Assembly (NCBI RefSeq): GCF_000972845.2
Contig: NC_040018.1
Coordinates: 13,551,157-13,615,156 of the forward strand
Length of the DNA stretch: 64,000 nucleotides
Source: Larimichthys crocea
Taxonomy: Eukaryota; Chordata; Actinopteri; Sciaenidae
Reading direction: 5' to 3'
A program made the translations under genes and the position numbers. This document shows, in pieces, positions 61,280-64,000 of the stretch. The notes under the pieces were generated by a model, which did not search any database, had not been told where the DNA came from, and worked only from the letters and a program-made list of their open reading frames with translations. Each line of letters opens with the position of its first letter. The first letter of the stretch is position 1.

Positions 61280-64000
61280 AGAATATAGGAGTGCTGCAGG
61301 ATGGTCTGTGTGCCTTTAAACTGAAGTCTCAATCTCATGTAGTTTTGTTCCTTAAAAGGAAATCAGAGAGCTTAGCTGAGGCATTGCCTTGAAAGTCATG
61401 AATAAACATCAGATTGCCTTTCTGTGCATACATCATACATCACAAGATGACACTACCTAATGGAGGAGGATTCCTCGCCCTCCGACACATGAAAAGGCAG
61501 TGAAATTACCCACCAAACCATGCAGCCGCATGGTTCTAAAATGGACTGCTGAGGGAGAGAAAGGGAGGGGCTAAAGGGGGAGAAAGGAGGAGTACTGAAA
61601 AAAGAAATCTCTTGGTAAAATGGATTCCTATGATAACCACATTGTCTCCGCGTGGCGAGCCTATGTTCAACGCAGAAAATAATATATATACACACTGCAA
61701 TAACCATTTACTTGGTGAATCTGGTTCTTTTTGCATGTCTCCAGGGGCCATAAATGACACACCTCCCATTATTTCTGCAGGTGTTGATTCTAATAGCACA
61801 TTGAGTGGTGGCTTGCCATTTCAGACCAGGCGTTTAACAAAGTGAAGGAGTTATTATTCCAGGTTCTATAGGAAATAAATTGCATTCATCATTGTGCGTC
61901 AGCAGAGTGAATTTGTTATGAGGGGCAACGGACTGACTGAAAAAAATTAAAAAATCACCTGCACAGCACAGAGGGCCAACTGATAAGAACAGCCACCTGG
62001 CTCACACCCTGTCACCTCCCAGAATGAATGTGCAGCCAAGGTGGTGCACCTGGTGAAGAGGGCAGAGATGGACAGATGCACAATTGGGAGAAATAACCTA
62101 CACACAAACAGGGATAGGAGACATGTGAACAGCGACATAAAAAGGAGGAGGGACTCGAAGACAGTACAGCACAGTATGATGCAGCGTTGTAGTGTAACAG
62201 GGTAGATGTCAGAAAGCCTGGAAAGAAGAAATTGACTCAGCTATGACTCCAGTGCAAATGGTCACCATTGTGCTTATTCTTATAACATATTTTCAAGGAC
62301 ACTCAGATTCAACAACTTTTCAAAGGTTGTACTTCTTTTGTCAATAATGCAGCAAACATCGAAAACAGAATGTGATGAATAAACTTTGAAATCATTTCTT
62401 AATATAACAAAAGACCCCTGAAGAAAAAGTCGAATAAAAATTCAGTAGGAAAACACTTGTGGTAAAATGTCCATGAATAATTTGTGGTTGGGATATGGAG
62501 AACAGACTATCATTTTGAGCTCACGCATGTCCTCCATTTCCTATCTGCAAGCGTGGGTGCATCATCTGCAGAGAGCCTAAGGCAACTATGTGCAGGACAT
62601 TTCCACAGAGGATCACTTGGAAAATATCCATCAGAGGCAGATACTAATTAGTCCAAGTCCATGCATTCAAGAGTGTATGTGTATGTGTGTGGATGCCTGT
62701 GCATGTTGGGGCAGGGGGATGTACACCTAGCCAGGCGTGAGAGCAGTGTTGTGCGGCCGAGTGCAGTAATTTCTTTGATCATTTTTAATGGCCATTCTTT
62801 CATGTGAGGCTGCAGCTCGCACACAGCTCCCTGCAGGTGTCATCTCATTCCTTCAGTTGTGGGATTAGTATGCGGCAGGCAATAAAAAGCCAGGCCATTA
62901 CACTGTGCAGCACACATACATAATCTCAACACAGTGGGATCATTACCCTTTCAAAGGATGATATCAGCTCACAGTCTGCAGAGAGACACAAAGACAGCGA
63001 TAGAAACTGAGCAAAAGAGGAAAAGGAAGCAAAAGGAGACAGAAATAAAGAGGCAGCAAACCACAGTTGCCGTGTGGGATGGAGGGGGTTAGAGAAAGAG
63101 CTATCAATCAGCATTGCAAATAATGGCAGACAGACAGGCAGCGGATGATGGTTTGGCTCTCTCCAAGGGCTGGTGTGATATGGACACAGTGGTACCTGTT
63201 GTATTCTGAAAACATTCTCACCTCTACCATTCTACAGTGCTCAGATAAATTATTTAGCCATTTCAGCCTTTCCTTCTTCTCTGACTTGCAATATGGTTGA
63301 GAAAATCTCATATATTCTGACATTGTGACAAAAAACACTGGACAGGTGCCACGCCAAACCCTAAACTAAAAACCAAAAGTTAAGATTCTAAAACAATCCA
63401 TCATAGAGGGGGCAAAAATGCCAACCAGCTCAGTGCTGCAAGTCAGCAATCTGGACATTGGAGTGCCATTCTGACTGTGGTAGAACTTCTAACAGATAAT
63501 CTCTAGAGTCCTACATATACTGTACTACGCACCAAACTGTATTCCCACTAGGCATTTCACATTTGAATTAATTGGCCATCCTCTTTCATTACATCTGACC
63601 AAATGAACAACGTCATGTGTGGTCAAAGAAGTTGACAGCACGCCTTCTCCCCTTGGTCTCCCCCCTCCACTATCTACGCACCTGCTTTGCACGGAGCTAT
63701 CACAGTGGATATTTTACAAGCACAGGCCAGATAAAGCAACAGTAAACACACATGGTTTCAGTACATCGTTGCAATGCGCTACATCATTAACAACAAGCCT
63801 TCTCCACATGTGGCAGCTTAAACATGTCGAGTGTAGTGTAGGACCACTGATCAAGTGGCAGTATTTGGCAAGTTGGTAGTGAGGGCAGGTTGGATAGGTA
63901 GACAGGAAGAGGTAGGGCAGGACAAGCTGGTGTGTGTGTGCAGTAAGAGACAGAGATGTGTAGGCTGTATTGTAGGTATGTGTAGGGTTGTTTGTATGTG
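61280..64000. other. Non-coding stretch, no gene seen
   Basis: About 2.7 kb up to the window edge. It holds one candidate conserved island (62.73-62.91 kb, listed) and otherwise ordinary non-coding DNA. The overlapping frames around 61.45-61.85 kb on both strands have no recognisable domain. Confidence 0.6.
62730..62910. promoter_or_regulatory. Candidate conserved non-coding element
   Basis: A repeat-free block of balanced composition: GTGTTGTGCGGCCGAGTGC, TTCTTTGATCATTTTTAATG (a TCF/LEF-like CTTTGATC), GGATTAGTATGCGGCAGGC and CAATAAAAAGCCAGGCC. CpG words persist in a CpG-poor setting. No open frame and no splice pair are present. Confidence 0.35.

Noticed and set aside
1..64000. CRISPR arrays, operons, phage or bacterial features, and intact retroviral elements.
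   Set aside because: No regularly spaced direct repeats, no ribosome-binding-site/gene packing, and no LTR pair or gag/pol frames were seen. The content is vertebrate.

Overview
This window looks like chromosomal DNA from a teleost fish, most likely a percomorph-type genome. It is A+T-rich and full of (GT)n/(CA)n microsatellites. It has no bacterial-style gene packing and no long uninterrupted reading frames. It carries repeat families typical of ray-finned fish: Tc1-like and hAT DNA transposons and their short non-autonomous derivatives, a tRNA-derived SINE, the tail of a teleost SINE/LINE repeat, and a LINE reverse-transcriptase fragment. Most reading frames longer than 60 codons are chance, low-complexity or microsatellite translations. 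The window reads as a gene desert or as the large introns of one or more long genes.

Layout. 1-250: a complete Tc1-type miniature element. 250-6240: unique non-coding DNA with probable conserved blocks near 2.8 and 4.3 kb. 6245-6580: a decayed hAT transposase of the ZBED5/GTF2IRD2-like type. 9.7-10.55 kb: a composite of a tRNA-derived SINE and two same-orientation hAT ends. 10.55-24.6 kb: mostly featureless non-coding DNA, with one possible plus-strand exon at 15122-15256 and a G-rich quadruplex-capable stretch near 18.1 kb. 24.6-25.1 kb: SINE tail and a hAT end. 25.1-40.5 kb: non-coding DNA with a small hAT-type element at 32.3 kb. 40.5-47.1 kb: the most gene-regulatory-looking part. It has clusters of TAATTA homeodomain cores, three POU octamers within 51 bp, low repeat content, and one minus-strand candidate exon (44015-44121) with good acceptor and donor sites. 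50.5 kb: a long purine tract next to a (GT)n tract. 52.69-53.26 kb: an internally deleted LINE pseudogene. 54.84-57.04 kb: a Tc1 element with a degenerate DDE transposase, into whose right terminal repeat a hAT element has inserted. 57-64 kb: non-coding DNA with a 132-bp hAT miniature element at 60.7 kb and probable conserved blocks at 59.7 and 62.8 kb.

How the parts work together. I see no operon, pathway or multi-gene system. The best functional reading is inference: the 40.5-47.1 kb block, and smaller islands elsewhere, could be enhancers of a developmental regulator, with the 44.0 kb exon belonging to a long minus-strand gene that I cannot name. The clearest biology read directly from sequence is transposon history, above all the hAT-into-Tc1 nesting with its 8-bp target duplication. 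I found no convincing new system. Confidence in the transposon calls is good; the exon and enhancer calls are hypotheses.
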